DNA of 64,000 nt from Sphagnum compactum. Taxonomy: Eukaryota > Bryophyta > Sphagnopsida > Sphagnales. The stretch lies in NCBI GenBank assembly GCA_965153455.1, contig OZ234497.1, positions 868,001-932,000 on the forward strand. Reading direction: 5' to 3'. This document shows positions 1 through 11,384 of this stretch, in pieces. The notes beneath the pieces were generated by a model. That model worked only from the letters and a program-made list of their open reading frames with translations. It ran no database searches and was not told where the DNA came from. A program made the translations under genes and the position numbers. How positions within the stretch are numbered: position 1 is the stretch's first letter; each line of letters starts with the position of its first letter.

Positions 1-109
1 CAAAGATATTTTAGCTTTGCTAGTGGTAGCAAAAAGATTTTAGGTTTGCTAGCAACAATTATGAAATTTCAACTTTGCCAAAAAAATAAAAAGAAAGACA
101 AGAGAAACC

Positions 110-955
110 ATAAGCAATGCGAAAACCAAAAAGGCCTTGAGGTAAGTGAAGCTTAGGAACGTGAGATTACGGCTAGGAAGGCAATGAGCTTAATGAAGGC
201 CATGGGTAACATGAAAAATAGGAAGGCCACATGAGCTTATCAAAAACCAAAAAGCCCATGACCAATATGAAGTGAAGACTAGGAAGGCCATGAGCTAAGG
301 GAAGGTCAAGAAGGTGTAATGCTAAGAAGGTGATGAACTTAATGAAAACCAAGATGGACATGGGCAATGTGAAGACCGGGAAGGCCATTAACTTCAAGAA
401 GGTGTTGAGCTTTTAATGAAGATTAAGAAGGCCATGGGCAATGCAAAGACCAAGAAGGCCATGAACTACACAAAGGCCAAAAAGGCCACATGGGCAACAT
501 GAAGATGAAGAAAGCCATGAGATACATGGAGACCAAAAACTTAGAAGTCGCAAAGTGCGAACACTAGGAAGGTTACGCAAAAAGCATGAAAGCCAGGAGG
601 TTACATGAAGACCAGGAGGTATGCAAAAGTTAGGAACGCCAAGAGTTATGCAAAAACTAGGAAGGCCAGAAGAACACAAAGACAAGGAAAGCCATGAGTT
701 ACACAAAGAGCACAAAGGCCATGAAGCACATTGAAAAGAAAACAACTCACCAAAAGAACAGCACCGAAGGCATTTCCACCACCGTTGTTGCCACCATGTC
801 ACTAGTCACCACCACCATCATCATCGTCCACTCTGCACAAGCACAAACCACAAATCATACTCACAAAAAGAAAACAAAAAAAATTAGCTTAGAAGCAACT
901 CAAAAACCAAGAAGGCCATGAGCTTAACGAAGACCAAGAAGGCGAAGGCTGAAAT
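110..955. repeat. degenerate minisatellite, AAGGCCATGAGC-type units
   Basis: The stretch is built from irregular 18-35 bp variants of a purine-rich unit, for example 'aggaaggccatgagctta' and 'accaagaaggccatga', separated by 'aatgaagacc'-like spacers. The spacing drifts, so reading frames are not held over the array and no protein family is recognisable in any frame. It is most simply an old, diverged minisatellite. It ends in a CACCACCACCATCATCATC stretch near 808-830 and a last unit near 905-935. Confidence 0.6.
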
Positions 956-1417
956 TTACCTTGTGTGTTTTTGTTTGTTGAAGTTGAGCCAAGGCACTTG
1001 AAAACCACGATTTAGCTTGAAGTCCAATGAAAGTCACATAAAAATGAGCAATGAACAAGAGAACTTGAGCTCAATGAGAGCTTGAAAGCTTTCTTCAAAA
1101 CTCCAAACTTTAACAAACTCCCTAAACCCTAAAACCAACGAATGTTTTCCACTTTTTTCACAAAAATAATAAACACTAAAATTGAAACCATATCCAAAAC
1201 TGGATTAAAAAAAAAATCAATCCAATTTCGATTACTCAAATGCAAAGAATCGCAAGACGGTTCCTTTCCGGTTCTAAGAACCGACCCCTCCATAGCTGGT
1301 TTGTGTCCACCGGGTTCCAGAACCAAGACTTGGTTCTGGTTAGGTTCTTTGGAACCGAAACCGGAACCGACAGTTCTTCACCAGCTGTCTGGGTACCCGG
1401 CCAACAGTGGTAAAAAC
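956..1417. other. no gene seen; GGTTC-rich stretch
   Basis: No coding signal or RNA gene is recognised. The right part (1255-1385) is dense in short self-complementary motifs such as GGTTCTAAGAACC and GGTTCCAGAACC, which can fold on themselves. This may be the end of another inverted-repeat element, but no boundary or target duplication is visible. Confidence 0.4.
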
Positions 1418-2033
1418 CAGTGTTGGGTGGGTATGAAAAAAACCTTCGGGTATCATCTGGGTACCTCGATTTGAACCCCTCCAAATAGCAGCCCAGGTGA
1501 TACCCTTTCTGATGCTTTCATCACCAGTTCTCACACAAGTGAGAATGAGAAATGGTGAGATCCAGTGACAAGATGTCTCCTTCCAAATGCTGAGATTTGG
1601 GGGGAGGGGGAGGGGTAAATTTCTTTGCCTGAGTCTGGTTCTCAGGCTAATGCTGGCTCCAGGTTCTAGGTATCTAGGTAGAAAATCCAAAGCCAATGAA
1701 TAGGTAGAGAGTGGAGACTCTAGTTTAAGGTTTAGTGTTCCTGGCAGTGCGGCATTTGCAACGGCTGCCTGCTCTTTACTCTCCAAGAAAAAAAGGATTC
1801 ACCCATTTTGTGATTTTGACCCAAAAAAAAATCATAATCGGTTTGTGAAAACCTCCCAACCGCCTATTATCAAATTTGTGAGAACTGGTCACATAAAAAA
1901 AATTACAAATAATGATACCCTGCCCTGACATTAAAAAAATAATTATAAATTTACAAAGAACCAGGTCTTTATTAGGTTTTTTTCATAAGCAGATCCGACG
2001 GTTCTTTAAAAACCTGATACCCACCTAACACTG
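1418..2033. mobile_element. hAT-like non-autonomous element, copy 1
   Basis: The stretch is bounded by imperfect terminal inverted repeats: CAGTGTTGGGTGGGTAT on the left and its complement ATACCCACCTAACACTG on the right. The adjoining 8-mers (gtaaaaac left, ctaaagac right) agree at 6 of 8 positions, as expected for an aged 8-bp hAT target duplication. The interior has no transposase. A second copy with the same interior lies at 43580-44163 with unrelated left flanks, so the left edge is a real element boundary. The right flank is shared by both copies, which makes the right edge less certain. Family assignment to hAT rests on repeat style and is inference. Confidence 0.55.
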
Positions 2034-2456
2034 CTAAAGACCTGGCAAGAATTTACCAGTGTATTGGGAGAGCACTTTACCAAAAGGCTAATAACTGTTT
2101 TGCTGAGAGGAGGCACTTTCCATTTTTAGGGGCAGGCATTTTTGTCTTAGAAATGCCCATCTTAATTTGTTTTAAAAAATTATTGGGACACCCAACAAGT
2201 ATACAGAAGGTTGTCCACTGGATATAAAAATTTCAATTTTCTTATTGTTGTTTCTGGAGGGTACCCGTCTGGTACCTCCCGGGTATCACAACAAGAAATC
2301 TCTTAAAAATTTACTGCAACAGTTCCTATGCCAGGTAGAGCCCTCAGGCTAAGGCATTCCCAAAATAACCAGCCCTCGGCCTTGGGGGCAGCTTATTTTG
2401 GCAATGCCTCCACCCTGGGGCTTGCGAAACCCTCCACATTAATAGTGTATATGGTT
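2034..2456. repeat. 1-kb dispersed repeat, right module (copy 1)
   Basis: This is near-identical to 44164-44588, immediately to the right of the hAT-like element in both places. It contains a GC-rich palindromic patch (gggtacccgtctggtacctcccgggta around 2260-2285, here quoted only in part) and the foldback hairpin at 2353-2408. Small indels and a stop distinguish the copies, so it is not conserved as coding sequence. Confidence 0.7.
2353..2408. repeat. foldback hairpin, GGCATTCCCAAAATAA family
   Basis: GGCATTCCCAAAATAA at 2353-2368 pairs with TTATTTTGGCAATGCC at 2393-2408 (one mismatch), and the flanking CCCTCAGG / CTGGGG also pair. The same hairpin recurs at 44484-44539. Variants occur at 5014-5121, 11181-11266, 16578-16678 and 35298-35361. 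Confidence 0.7.
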
Positions 2457-2674
2457 TGAATAATGCATGACCAGCCCTGCCCAGACCTAGTTGTAAAAAA
2501 GTGGAACTTCAAACTTGCGGCGTCCCCCCAGATGTGGGGGGAATCTACATAAAATCCCTCATCTTCAATAAGTGGAATTCAAACCTAACCCTACATGGAA
2601 CCTGCCCCTTGACATGAGATTAAACTCTCCCATCGGTGGGAAAGCAGGAAGACCGTTCGATGCTATCACCGTTT

Positions 2675-2872
2675 GATAAACTTTTGTCGGTATCACCATG
2701 ACCATTAGATAAGTTTCTGTCGGTACCACCATGACCATCCGATAAGTTCCGGTCAGTATCACCATGACCATCCGATAAGTTTCTGTCGGTACCCCCATGA
2801 CCATTTGATAAGTTTCTGTCTGTACCACCATGACCATCCGATAAGTTTCTGTCGGTATCACCATGACCATCC
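2675..2872. repeat. 33-bp minisatellite, 6 units
   Basis: Six head-to-tail units of exactly 33 bp, consensus beginning GATAAGTTTCTGTCGGTA and ending CCATGACCATCC. Because 33 is a multiple of three, the - strand reads an open 11-residue repeat (D-G-H-G-D-T-D-R-N-L-S with G/D and N/D variants) inside a 106-residue open frame. No family is recognised and no coding context surrounds it, so it is listed as a minisatellite. Confidence 0.85.
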
Positions 2873-2925
2873 AATTGTGTTTGTTGGTAGCACTTTAGCT
2901 TTATGACGGTATCTTTTCTTTCCAC

Positions 2926-3296
2926 TGAGAGCATCTCCACCCGTGCACAGTATGTGTTTCCAGAAAGTACAATTCATTGCGAAAAAGTCAAAATGTGCCG
3001 ATTTAGCTCAGGAAATTGGTTTTTCTGCACCAAAATCGTGCAGCATGGCGTGCCTGGTAAAAGGCGCAACGCAGTTGTGCACCTCCAAAAATGAGTGTAA
3101 TAAATTGGACCTGACTGCGGATCAGTATTTCTGATTGGTCCATCATAATGATTGGTCCACGTGGTTTTCTATTGGTAGTCCTCACATATATGCAAATACA
3201 GTTTTATTGGTGAGGTTGCCAAAAAAAACAGCTAAACTTAGACATTTAATTTTATTATCTAGAGTGACATATTGAGCACCGGTGGAGATGCTATGA
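2926..3296. mobile_element. TIR element (MITE-like), AGCATCTCCACC termini
   Basis: Terminal inverted repeats of about 28 bp with five mismatches: left 2926-2953 and right 3269-3296, sharing the core AGCATCTCCACC-GTGC. Length is about 371 bp with no coding potential. No convincing target-site duplication was found, so the superfamily is open (PIF/Harbinger, hAT and Mutator MITEs can all look like this). Confidence 0.6.
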
Positions 3297-4583
3297 GACC
3301 TACAAACAGTATTTTGTATTGACTGGAACCTTTTGCATGAAGCAGACCCATACCAACCATTGGAATCTGTTGGTACTTTATGCAATGGTGTCTTTTGGTG
3401 TTAGTGAGGCGGTTAAGGATATCTTTCCATTACTTATCACAGTAGCTTTTCAGTATGTTTGTCCATAACTCGTTTTTGGTGAAATCTTTTGGTTGTTGAT
3501 AATCTTCATGCTACTGGTGGACGGTTTGTTCTTAGTGATTCCCTTTCCTCCTTGTGGCCGGCCTCGCTTGGGCTGCTTGCTTGCCTGGACTTTGGTCCTT
3601 GCCCCTTGTTTCTTTTTTCTCTCTCTTTCTTTGGGTGCTTTCTTTTAATAAAGTTTGGCAGGGTTTCATCATTTTGGTTGCCACTGAGGTGCTTAAGGAT
3701 ATCTTTATCATCAAAACCCTGTAAAACTTTTCATTATGTATCGCAGTAGCTTTGCATTATGTTTTTCCACAGAACTCTTTATGGGTCAAGCATGGACCAA
3801 TTGAAAGAACTTTGAGAGTTATTAGTCAAACTGTGATAATACTCAGGTTTTCCTCTCAGATTTTCTATTGTTTTGAACGTTTTCCAAGGGCTTGTAGCCA
3901 TCAATGCTAAATCCTTTATGGGATGATTGCCACTGCTACATCACCCAAATGGAAAAAAGGTTGTTCCGAAACTCAGAGAATCTACCCTGATTTTTTCGGT
4001 CACATGCTTATTCCTCAATTGTAATTATGTGCCCAAAAGAAATCAAATATTTCCAGGAGAAATATGCTCTTGCTAACCTAATAAATTTTGAAGTGGCTTT
4101 TCATGTCCTGTCTCCCTTCCAGGGTTTTTATTTTCAAAATTTGAAAGTTGCTAGATTGCCACCAGTAAGTTGGGTAGAGTGTATTATGTGGCTATTGTAG
4201 CCAGAATGGAGCCGAAACACTTGGGTAGTAGGATATTATATGGTCATGGAATTGATTATCATGCTTACTGTAACAGCAAACTTTTGACTTTTGACAACTT
4301 AAACAATTGTGTAGTTTGGTGATCAATGGATAGGAGAAAGTGCAAAATTGAGGTACATATGAGTGTTTGTGCACATAAGTGTCAATAGCCAGACATACAG
4401 TGTGTAAAACCAATGTAAATATAAATTCCAATGCAAACTTAAACAGAGATCGGGGGGAAAAAAAAACTGGGAAAGGGGCGGGGAGAAAATAAAGTTGCAA
4501 AGAAAAACTGAGATCAGGGCTGAGAAAGGGCAAACAAAAAAAGCCAACCTGGGATGGCACAGGGATAGAAAAGAGAATCCTTT
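3297..4583. other. no gene seen
   Basis: Pyrimidine-rich tracts (3560-3620) and short open frames only. None shows a recognisable motif, conserved splice pattern or repeat. Confidence 0.5.
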
Positions 4584-4640
4584 CAGTGCACTGGTGGGTG
4601 CTAGTTCACTCTGGCCACAGTAAGGCTATATAATTTGAGG
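4584..4640. repeat. isolated end of a TIR family (GTGAACCAGCACCCACCA)
   Basis: The segment 'cactggtgggtgctagttca' followed by 'ctggccacag' matches the right terminus of the elements at 13229-13577 and 35406-35780. No partner terminus is seen nearby, so this is a truncated copy. Confidence 0.5.
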
Positions 4641-5013
4641 CTCCTGAACAAAATCAGTTGTGTGTGCGTGTCTCAGAGGATAATATCCCAATCCACATGC
4701 CCATTGTGCAAACCATGAAAACCATTATGTTACGAAACATGCCAGGTACAAGCCATTGTGCCTAGTAAGGTGCTTGTGAGGAATTTGGGTGAGCCTGGTT
4801 TTGCTACCCCTTCCAATTTGGCTGGACTTGCCCAAATTCCTCACATGCAGGTTACTAGATACAATCGCCTCTACTCAGCACATTGCATAAGACATACATG
4901 GTTCATGTGCCCTTTTTTGCCTCTTTTGAAACAATAGACAGATCTTGTTGAGTCTACCTGACCTAACTTGGGGAACATGGCTATTATGTAAATTCGCATG
5001 ATCATTAGGTTTA

Positions 5014-5121
5014 GGGTAAAGCTCATGGGTGAGGGCATTCTCAAAATAAGGGGCCAAAGATGAGGCGATAGCTGAGTTGGGCCTTGCATTTTAAGATGTC
5101 CCTCACCCATGGGCTTTACCC
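5014..5121. mobile_element. foldback MITE, 108 bp
   Basis: The left arm GGGTAAAGCTCATGGGTGAG pairs with the right arm CTCACCCATGGGCTTTACCC, followed inward by the family signature GGCATT-TCAAAATAA / ATTTTAAGATG. Nearly the whole element is a stem. It lies just upstream of the MULE relic. Confidence 0.75.
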
Positions 5122-5264
5122 ATTATAAAGCACGAGACAAAATTTATCATGAACCAAACCAATGTAGATCATGAGGAGTAGGAGTGGGAGGGATATTATG
5201 CCTACTTATAAGTGTAAGAACCCTACCACTATTGAGGAGTAGCCATAATATCCCTCCCATCTTC

Positions 5265-7085
5265 TGAGAAGGAAATTGATGAATATAAGGTGCCTTCCAA
5301 ATACACTACAAATTTTCTCTGCGTGCTTTATGACAAAGAGCAGGCTGGCTGCTGAGGACGGCAGATTCTACCAAGTAAGCATGCCATCTACAACCCACTG
5401 TTTGGTGTTAAAGACAGGGAATGCCATTGGAATGTTGAAGACTGTGAGGGGATTGTTGCATTGAGATGCTGGGCTCACTGTGTAACAATAAAGAGTAAAA
5501 AAGTTGAGTCAGTAAGCCTTGACTTTAATGTAAATCTATGAAAACCATTACATAATGGAGTTTGCTCTCTATAGGCCATTTTGGTACCTGTTTCGAAATA
5601 TTTGGCCTCACCACACTGAGGTCACCCATATTCCTCATGGGCACCGTGCCCGGCACAGTGGCATTTACCTGGCACTCTCCACAATATGTAAAGCCCACAA
5701 GGTTTCAAATTATCAAATAATTATCAAACAAGCATAAAGCAATTTGGTGCGAACATGTGAATGCGGGTCAAAGCATGACATAAGTAGATTTCATTTGATT
5801 TCAAAACATTGCATATTTGGATCGGAAACATAAGAAAGAGAATTGGCATTTACACACTAACCTTGCAATTTCAATTCAATCTTGGGCTCTCCAACATTCA
5901 TAGGATGTGTTCTTTTTTCAACATGTTGGTGAAATCAACTGGACTCAAGTTCCATTCACCATAAGTATTCAAACACCAATTCAATGTGAGTCCATGTTAT
6001 CATTTGGTCACAATGGTGCCATTTCTATGGATGCCACATTTGGCACAAATCACATGAAATTTCATCTATTCACCTTGATGGGGTTTGATGATCATCGCAC
6101 AGGTGTCTCTTTTAGCCTGGATCATTACAAGTAGACAAACAATTGAGGATTTGATCGAATGGTTGAAACCATTGAAGGATAAGATGCTATCACACATGCC
6201 CCATTGGAAACCATCATGTTTTCCCGTTGATGATGCACCTCAAGAATTGAAGGCATTACGGTTAGTTTTATACCTAGTACCTACTTTATGTTTATTTCCT
6301 TAGATGTTTTTTAGTATCTTTCATAAAAATTTTGATTACTTCAAATGCATTTTACGTTGTACTAACCCCATCCACTCATGATGATTTTATTGCATATGTG
6401 TCCTTATTAGGCTCGTATGGGGTATGGACAAGGTTCCCATCTACCTTTGTTGTTAACATGTTTTCAAAGCATGACACTTATGTGGTACTGAAAAAAATCA
6501 AAGATGTGAAGGTGCAAGGTGGAATCCTCCAAGACCTTCATGATGTGATGTACATTTCCATCAATCATGGAGAAACAATTGATGATTCAAAGAGTGTGGG
6601 AGGGTTGCTATGAGAGAAAGTTTTCACAAACATAAACCTGGTGATGCATGGACAAATTACTTCTACACTTATTACCATCAATTTGGTAAGTGATAATATT
6701 TATCATGGTTTAATATTCAAAATTCTTTTGTAATAATGTTATTCATCCTTGTGCATTGTGTTTATGTTTGCAAAATTATGGATGGTGAATGTTTAAAGAG
6801 TGTCCCATTCCAACCAAAACACCCAAGTGAGCATTGAATCATATCATGGTGTGTTGAAACGTTGGTTTGCTCTTGACACAAAAGGCCTTAAAGGGTGTAA
6901 GATTAATTGGTTGGTGTGGTGATTAACAACAACCATTGCACGCCACTACATGAACACATTGAAAATGAAATAAAAGGGTTTCATAATATTGGCATTAAGA
7001 ATTTTATTTTAGAATCAATTTTGTATGGAGGAAACCATAGCCCAAATTATTTGAACATCATGTATTCAACACACACATGAAGTCT
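5265..7085 (+). pseudogene. Mutator-like (MULE) transposase relic
   Basis: Translated pieces in several frames read like a plant MULE transposase. First comes a segment with NPLFGVKDRECHWNVEDCEG (about 5390-5460) rich in Trp/Cys. Next is the core MDATFGTNHMKFHLFTLMGF (6024-6090), whose DAT-GTN resembles the first catalytic aspartate region of MULE DDE domains, followed by ITSRQTIEDLIEWL (6120-6165). A late segment around 6835-6900 contains ESYHGVLKRWF. A one-base shift near 6108-6112, in-frame stops and possible introns break it. It would have cut and pasted its element in the nucleus; no terminal repeats were found. It is clearly dead, and the exact subfamily is uncertain. Confidence 0.75.
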
Positions 7086-7184
7086 AATATGCCCCAAAGG
7101 TTATTAATATTTTCAAGTAATAAGCATAAAAAGTTTGAAATGCAAAAACACAAGGATAATGATAATATTACTGTTAAATGTAGG

Positions 7185-7410
7185 TACTGTAACTAAGCCC
7201 CAAAATCTCAATTGATAAAAATAAGTACAAGTGCAAGTATTGCAATTAAGCCCCAAAATTCCAATTGGTAAAGGTAAATACGGATGCAGGTATGGCAATG
7301 AAGCCCCAAAATTCTAGTTGGTAGAGATAAGTATGGGTGCAGGTATTGCAACGAAACCCCAAAATTCCAGCTAGTAGAAGTAAGTATAAATGCAGATATT
7401 GCAAGTTTAA
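7185..7410. repeat. ~53-bp tandem repeat, about 4 units
   Basis: Units begin AAGCCCCAAAATTCCA and end AGGTATTGCAA(T/C). Four copies with about 15-20% divergence by eye. It directly follows the MULE relic. Confidence 0.75.
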
Positions 7411-7690
7411 ATGAAGAATCAACCCTAAATGCAATACTCACATGCATGGTCATTTCAAAATATCTCATTTAGATGGTTTATATACCCTTAAATGAAGACC
7501 TAGCCCTAAACGTAATACCCACATGCAAGGTCACCTTGAAATAACCCAACCTTATATGCAATATTCGCATTCAAGGTCACTCCAAAATAACGCATGTGGG
7601 GTTTAGGCCTCTTTAAATGAAGATCCTACCCTAAATGCAATACCTTCATGCTGGGCCATTCCAAAATAATTAACTAATTTCAAAATAGTA
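7411..7690. repeat. second tandem repeat, TTTAAATGAAGA...CCTAAATGCAATAC units
   Basis: Three to four diverged units of roughly 60-110 bp, each with 'ccctaaatgcaatac', 'cacatgcaaggtca' and 'tccaaaataa'. A single further 'accctaaatgcaatac' lies at about 8303. No coding signal. Confidence 0.6.
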
Positions 7691-10040
7691 TGTTAATAAA
7701 GGTGTGTATAAAGGTTGGGTTGTTGATTAGGAGTTTCATGATTCTTACTTTGTTTCATTGAAATTGAAAAAAGGTTGTATTGTTTGTGGAACAAATAGTA
7801 CAATGACAATTATCATTAAACTTATCTTGGTGCGGGAACTTTTCATGGAAAAGTTGAACTTGCAATCTATAACATCAATTAATTATTTTAAATAATGATT
7901 TGGATAACTTATTAAAACAAAAATATAATAAAGCTAATCAATCAAATATCAAATTAATCAATCTGATTTTTAAATTCAACTTTAAATTATCCAAGTACAT
8001 AAAATTGAACCAAATGATTGATTAATTATTTTAAATAAATAAATGATTATCTAATTCTTGATAATTAATCATTTAAATTATCCAAAATTCTTATCTATTA
8101 ATTATTTAATTAAATGAAAAAATTTGTTGATAGTTCATTAATTATCTAAAATAAATTTTTAATCATTCAATAAATTGGTGGGAAATTTTTAGGGTTTACA
8201 TATGTGAAACAATACAATTTCATTTTATATCTTCTTCAAAGAGATTGGAAAATTAGGTTGGAGAAATCACACAAAGGTAATAAGCAAACCTTATGTGAAA
8301 ACCCAACCCTAAATGCAATACAAAGTTTGTCGGAATATAAAAATTAAACATTCATGCTTGAAAATTCTTGAAATATATTCATATTTATGTTTTTTCCTTT
8401 TTAAAGTTGTAAACTCATTTCAAAAAAATAAAATATAAAGTCTATAATTTAATAAGATTTTAAAGCATGTTTTTTAAAAAGTCAAAGCACATGGTTTTCT
8501 ATTTTTTTTTCCTATTTCACATAATAATAAAAATGATCCTTCCCATATATTAATCCTATGTATGATTGAAATTTTATTTATATTTTTCTAATATATAGTA
8601 AATAATTTCTTGGTTAAAATAATCATATAGTGGGTTATAAATATTTATATTTTATACATATATAACATAAGTCCTTATGTAAATTTTATTTTTTATGATG
8701 TATAATATTGGTTTAAATATTAGTCCAAATATATTGTTATTTATAACACATTATATATAAATAATGATATTATGGAATTATATTGTTGATTCATTTCAAT
8801 ACATATAATATCTTCATATTTATTAAAAATAATATAAAAATTGAGTTATATATACATATATCTTAACCCATTGTTACGTATATTGCAATTATTTTTAATG
8901 AATTTTGTTTTTAATGCGAATTAAAAATTTCCAAAATATTAATAGCTAGGTATGAAAATGTTCATAAGCTTTTGGAAGCTATGCCAAAACTTGTGTGGAG
9001 TTGGAAGCTTTGTGAAGGCCAAGTTGTTATGTAATGTTTTCAACACCTTTAGAAGTTGAAACACGATTTGATTATCCAAGAAACATAGTAATGTTCATAA
9101 AAAACAACCAAGAATCCGTAGCCTTGACAAATTACTAGCTTCAACAAAAGCTCATCGCCAAGGTTATCAGATTGATTAAAATGTCGACATTGATCAAGCT
9201 AGACAACCTAGCGTAAACATAAATAATAGATTAGTAAACTACTTGTTAAGTTAGTTAACTAACTACCTAGTAGGCTACCTATGTAATACAGGCCTATTAT
9301 GTAATTTATTCACTAGTGTAAGCCTTATAGGTTAATATCTTAGATGGTCTAAATAGATATTGGAGGTGATTGAGCTTACTAAGTAAACCTATTAGTTATG
9401 TAGGTAGTTTACTAGCCTAGGCCACATAAGCCTAATAAGCATTTATGACAGTTCAATGTGTATTCCTTATTTTATTATAACATATTAAATTTGAACTAAA
9501 AAAACTTATTAAAATAAAACACATTTTTCATATAATTGTTACAAGTATATATTATTGGATTATGATTCAAGTTTAGAGTTTGGGACATATAAATTAATTA
9601 ACATTTTTTACAAGTCTATAGTAATTAAAATAAATCTAGGGTGCATTTTGGGAGGAATTTTATATGCAAAACAATGCAATATATATATATCTTAAAAAGT
9701 GAAAAAAATCAGCTTAGAGATATTAACAAATTATAAAAGACAAACCTTCTTTTGTGTTTTGTTACAAATTTTATTCAATTATAAAAAAAATTAGGCCAAA
9801 TTTTTAGTTGGTGAAAATAAGTATGTGCCCTTCGTCGCTACAACCCCACCGTAGAAGAAGGCAAAGAAGATTTCCCAACAGTGATAGATATATGTGGATG
9901 GTTAGTACATAATGGGATAGGAATATAATGAAAAAGTGTTTACTGTCCACATGACATCCATCATGCATGATATGCTGCTGGGTTCACTTTGGACATCTAA
10001 TTGATGAAAGGACACCAATCCCAATCAAAATCTGTACACC
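7691..10040. other. AT-rich DNA, no gene seen
   Basis: Very AT-rich with long A/T runs and no frames of interest. Around 9220-9430 there are repeated TTAGTTAACTAACTACCTAG-like words, akin to those in 12640-13040 and 35540-35700. This may mark an old repeat. Confidence 0.5.
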
Positions 10041-10139
10041 TGTATGACCTAGTTTGGAAATCTTTGAGAAGAATGAAGAACATCGTCGTTCTCCAGCTCA
10101 TCCAGAGTCTGCTTGTTAGGAAATGCAGTTTCAGAGGGT

Positions 10140-11172
10140 ACACAAACCACTCCATCTGCCTTACTGGATGGAAAGCCAAATAAATTGTACCACGTATGAT
10201 TCTTTTGTACACATGGGTTGTCACATTTTGTCAACAGTTTCATTAGATTCCATATCTAGCCACTTCATCTGCCTTACTGGATGGAGAGCCAAACAAACTG
10301 CACCATATTGTAGGATTCTTCTGGACATACAGGCTCTCACATTTTGTCAACGAATTGCTTAGTTTCCGGATTATGAGCCACTCCATCTGCCTTACTGGAT
10401 GGAAAGCCAAATAAATTGCACCACATATGATTCTTTTGTACACATGGGTTGTCACATTTTGTCAACGATTTGCTTAGTTTCCAGATTATGAGCCACTCCA
10501 TCTGCCTTACTGGATGGAAAGCCAAATAAACTGCACCACTTATGATTCTTTTGTACACATGGGTTGTCACATTTTGTCAACAGTTCCATTAGATTCCATA
10601 TCTTGAGCCACTTCATCTGCCTTACTGGATGGAGAGCTAAACAAACTGCACGGTATTGTAGGATTCTTCTGGACATATAGGCTCTCACATTTTGTCAACG
10701 ATTTGCTTAGTTTCCAGATTATGAGCCACTCCATCTGCCTTACTGGATGGAAAGCCAAATAAATTGCACCACCTATGATTCTTTTGTACACATGGGTTGT
10801 CACATTTTGTCAACAATTCCATTAGATTCCATATCTTGAGCCACTTCATCTACCTTACTGGATGGAGAGCCAAACAAACTGCACCATATTGTAGGATTCT
10901 TCTGGACATATAGGCTCTCACATTTTGTCAATGATTTGCTTAGTTTCCAGATTATGAGCCACTCCATCTGCCTTACTGGATGGAAAGCCAAATAAACTGC
11001 ACCACCTATGATTCTTTTGTACACATGGGTTGTCACATTTTGTCAACGATTTGCTTAGTTTCCAGATTATGAGCCACTTCATCTGCCTTACTGGATGGAG
11101 AGCCAAATAAACTGCACCGTGTATGATTCTTCTAGACACACAGGCTGTCACATTTTGTCAACAATTCCATTA
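10140..11172. repeat. ~116-bp tandem array, about 9 units of two types
   Basis: Each unit carries 'ctgccttactggatgg' (about 10158, 10274, 10389, 10505, 10619, 10737, 10856, 10970, 11085). Type A units read ATGGAAAGCCAAATAAA and TTTTGTACACATGGGTTG. Type B units read ATGGAGAGCCAAACAAA and TTCTGGACATATAGGCTC. Two alternative linkers (GATTTGCTTAGTTTCCAGAT and GTTCCATTAGATTCCATATC) also alternate, giving an approximate higher-order unit of about 232 bp. The - strand frames of 60-78 residues in each unit are a by-product of the period and resemble no known family. Confidence 0.9.
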
Positions 11173-11180
11173 GTGTAGGG

Positions 11181-11266
11181 TAAGGCACTAGGTCGAAGGC
11201 ATTACCAGAAGAAGGGCCTGCACGAGATGGAAGCTGAGCGAATAATGCCCTTGGTTGAGGGCCTTA
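11181..11266. mobile_element. foldback MITE inserted in the 116-bp array
   Basis: The arms TAAGGC-CT and AAGGCATTA on the left pair with TAATGCCCTT and GGGCCTTA on the right. It breaks off the array after 'acaattccattag'. Diverged array units resume at about 11390. Confidence 0.55.
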
Positions 11267-11384
11267 AGAAAGGTAATGCACATGTCGAAAACTAGGTTTA
11301 TGCTCTTGAAAATGAAAGGCACTGACATGTAATGGACGTCACATTCCACTTTAGAAGGTGCTCTCCACCTACACTCTCAAATTT

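Noticed and set aside
2565-2940. 33-bp repeat frame as a secreted repeat protein
   Set aside because: No signal peptide, no start context and no homologue; the period of three codons explains the open frame.
10001-11151. Serial 60-79 codon - strand frames in the 116-bp array as a protein-repeat gene
   Set aside because: They arise because each unit ends in the same open frame; each stops within two units, and no family motif or splice logic links them.
10140-11172. CRISPR array
   Set aside because: Units of 116 bp diverge throughout with no unique spacers or short fixed direct repeats, and the DNA is eukaryotic.
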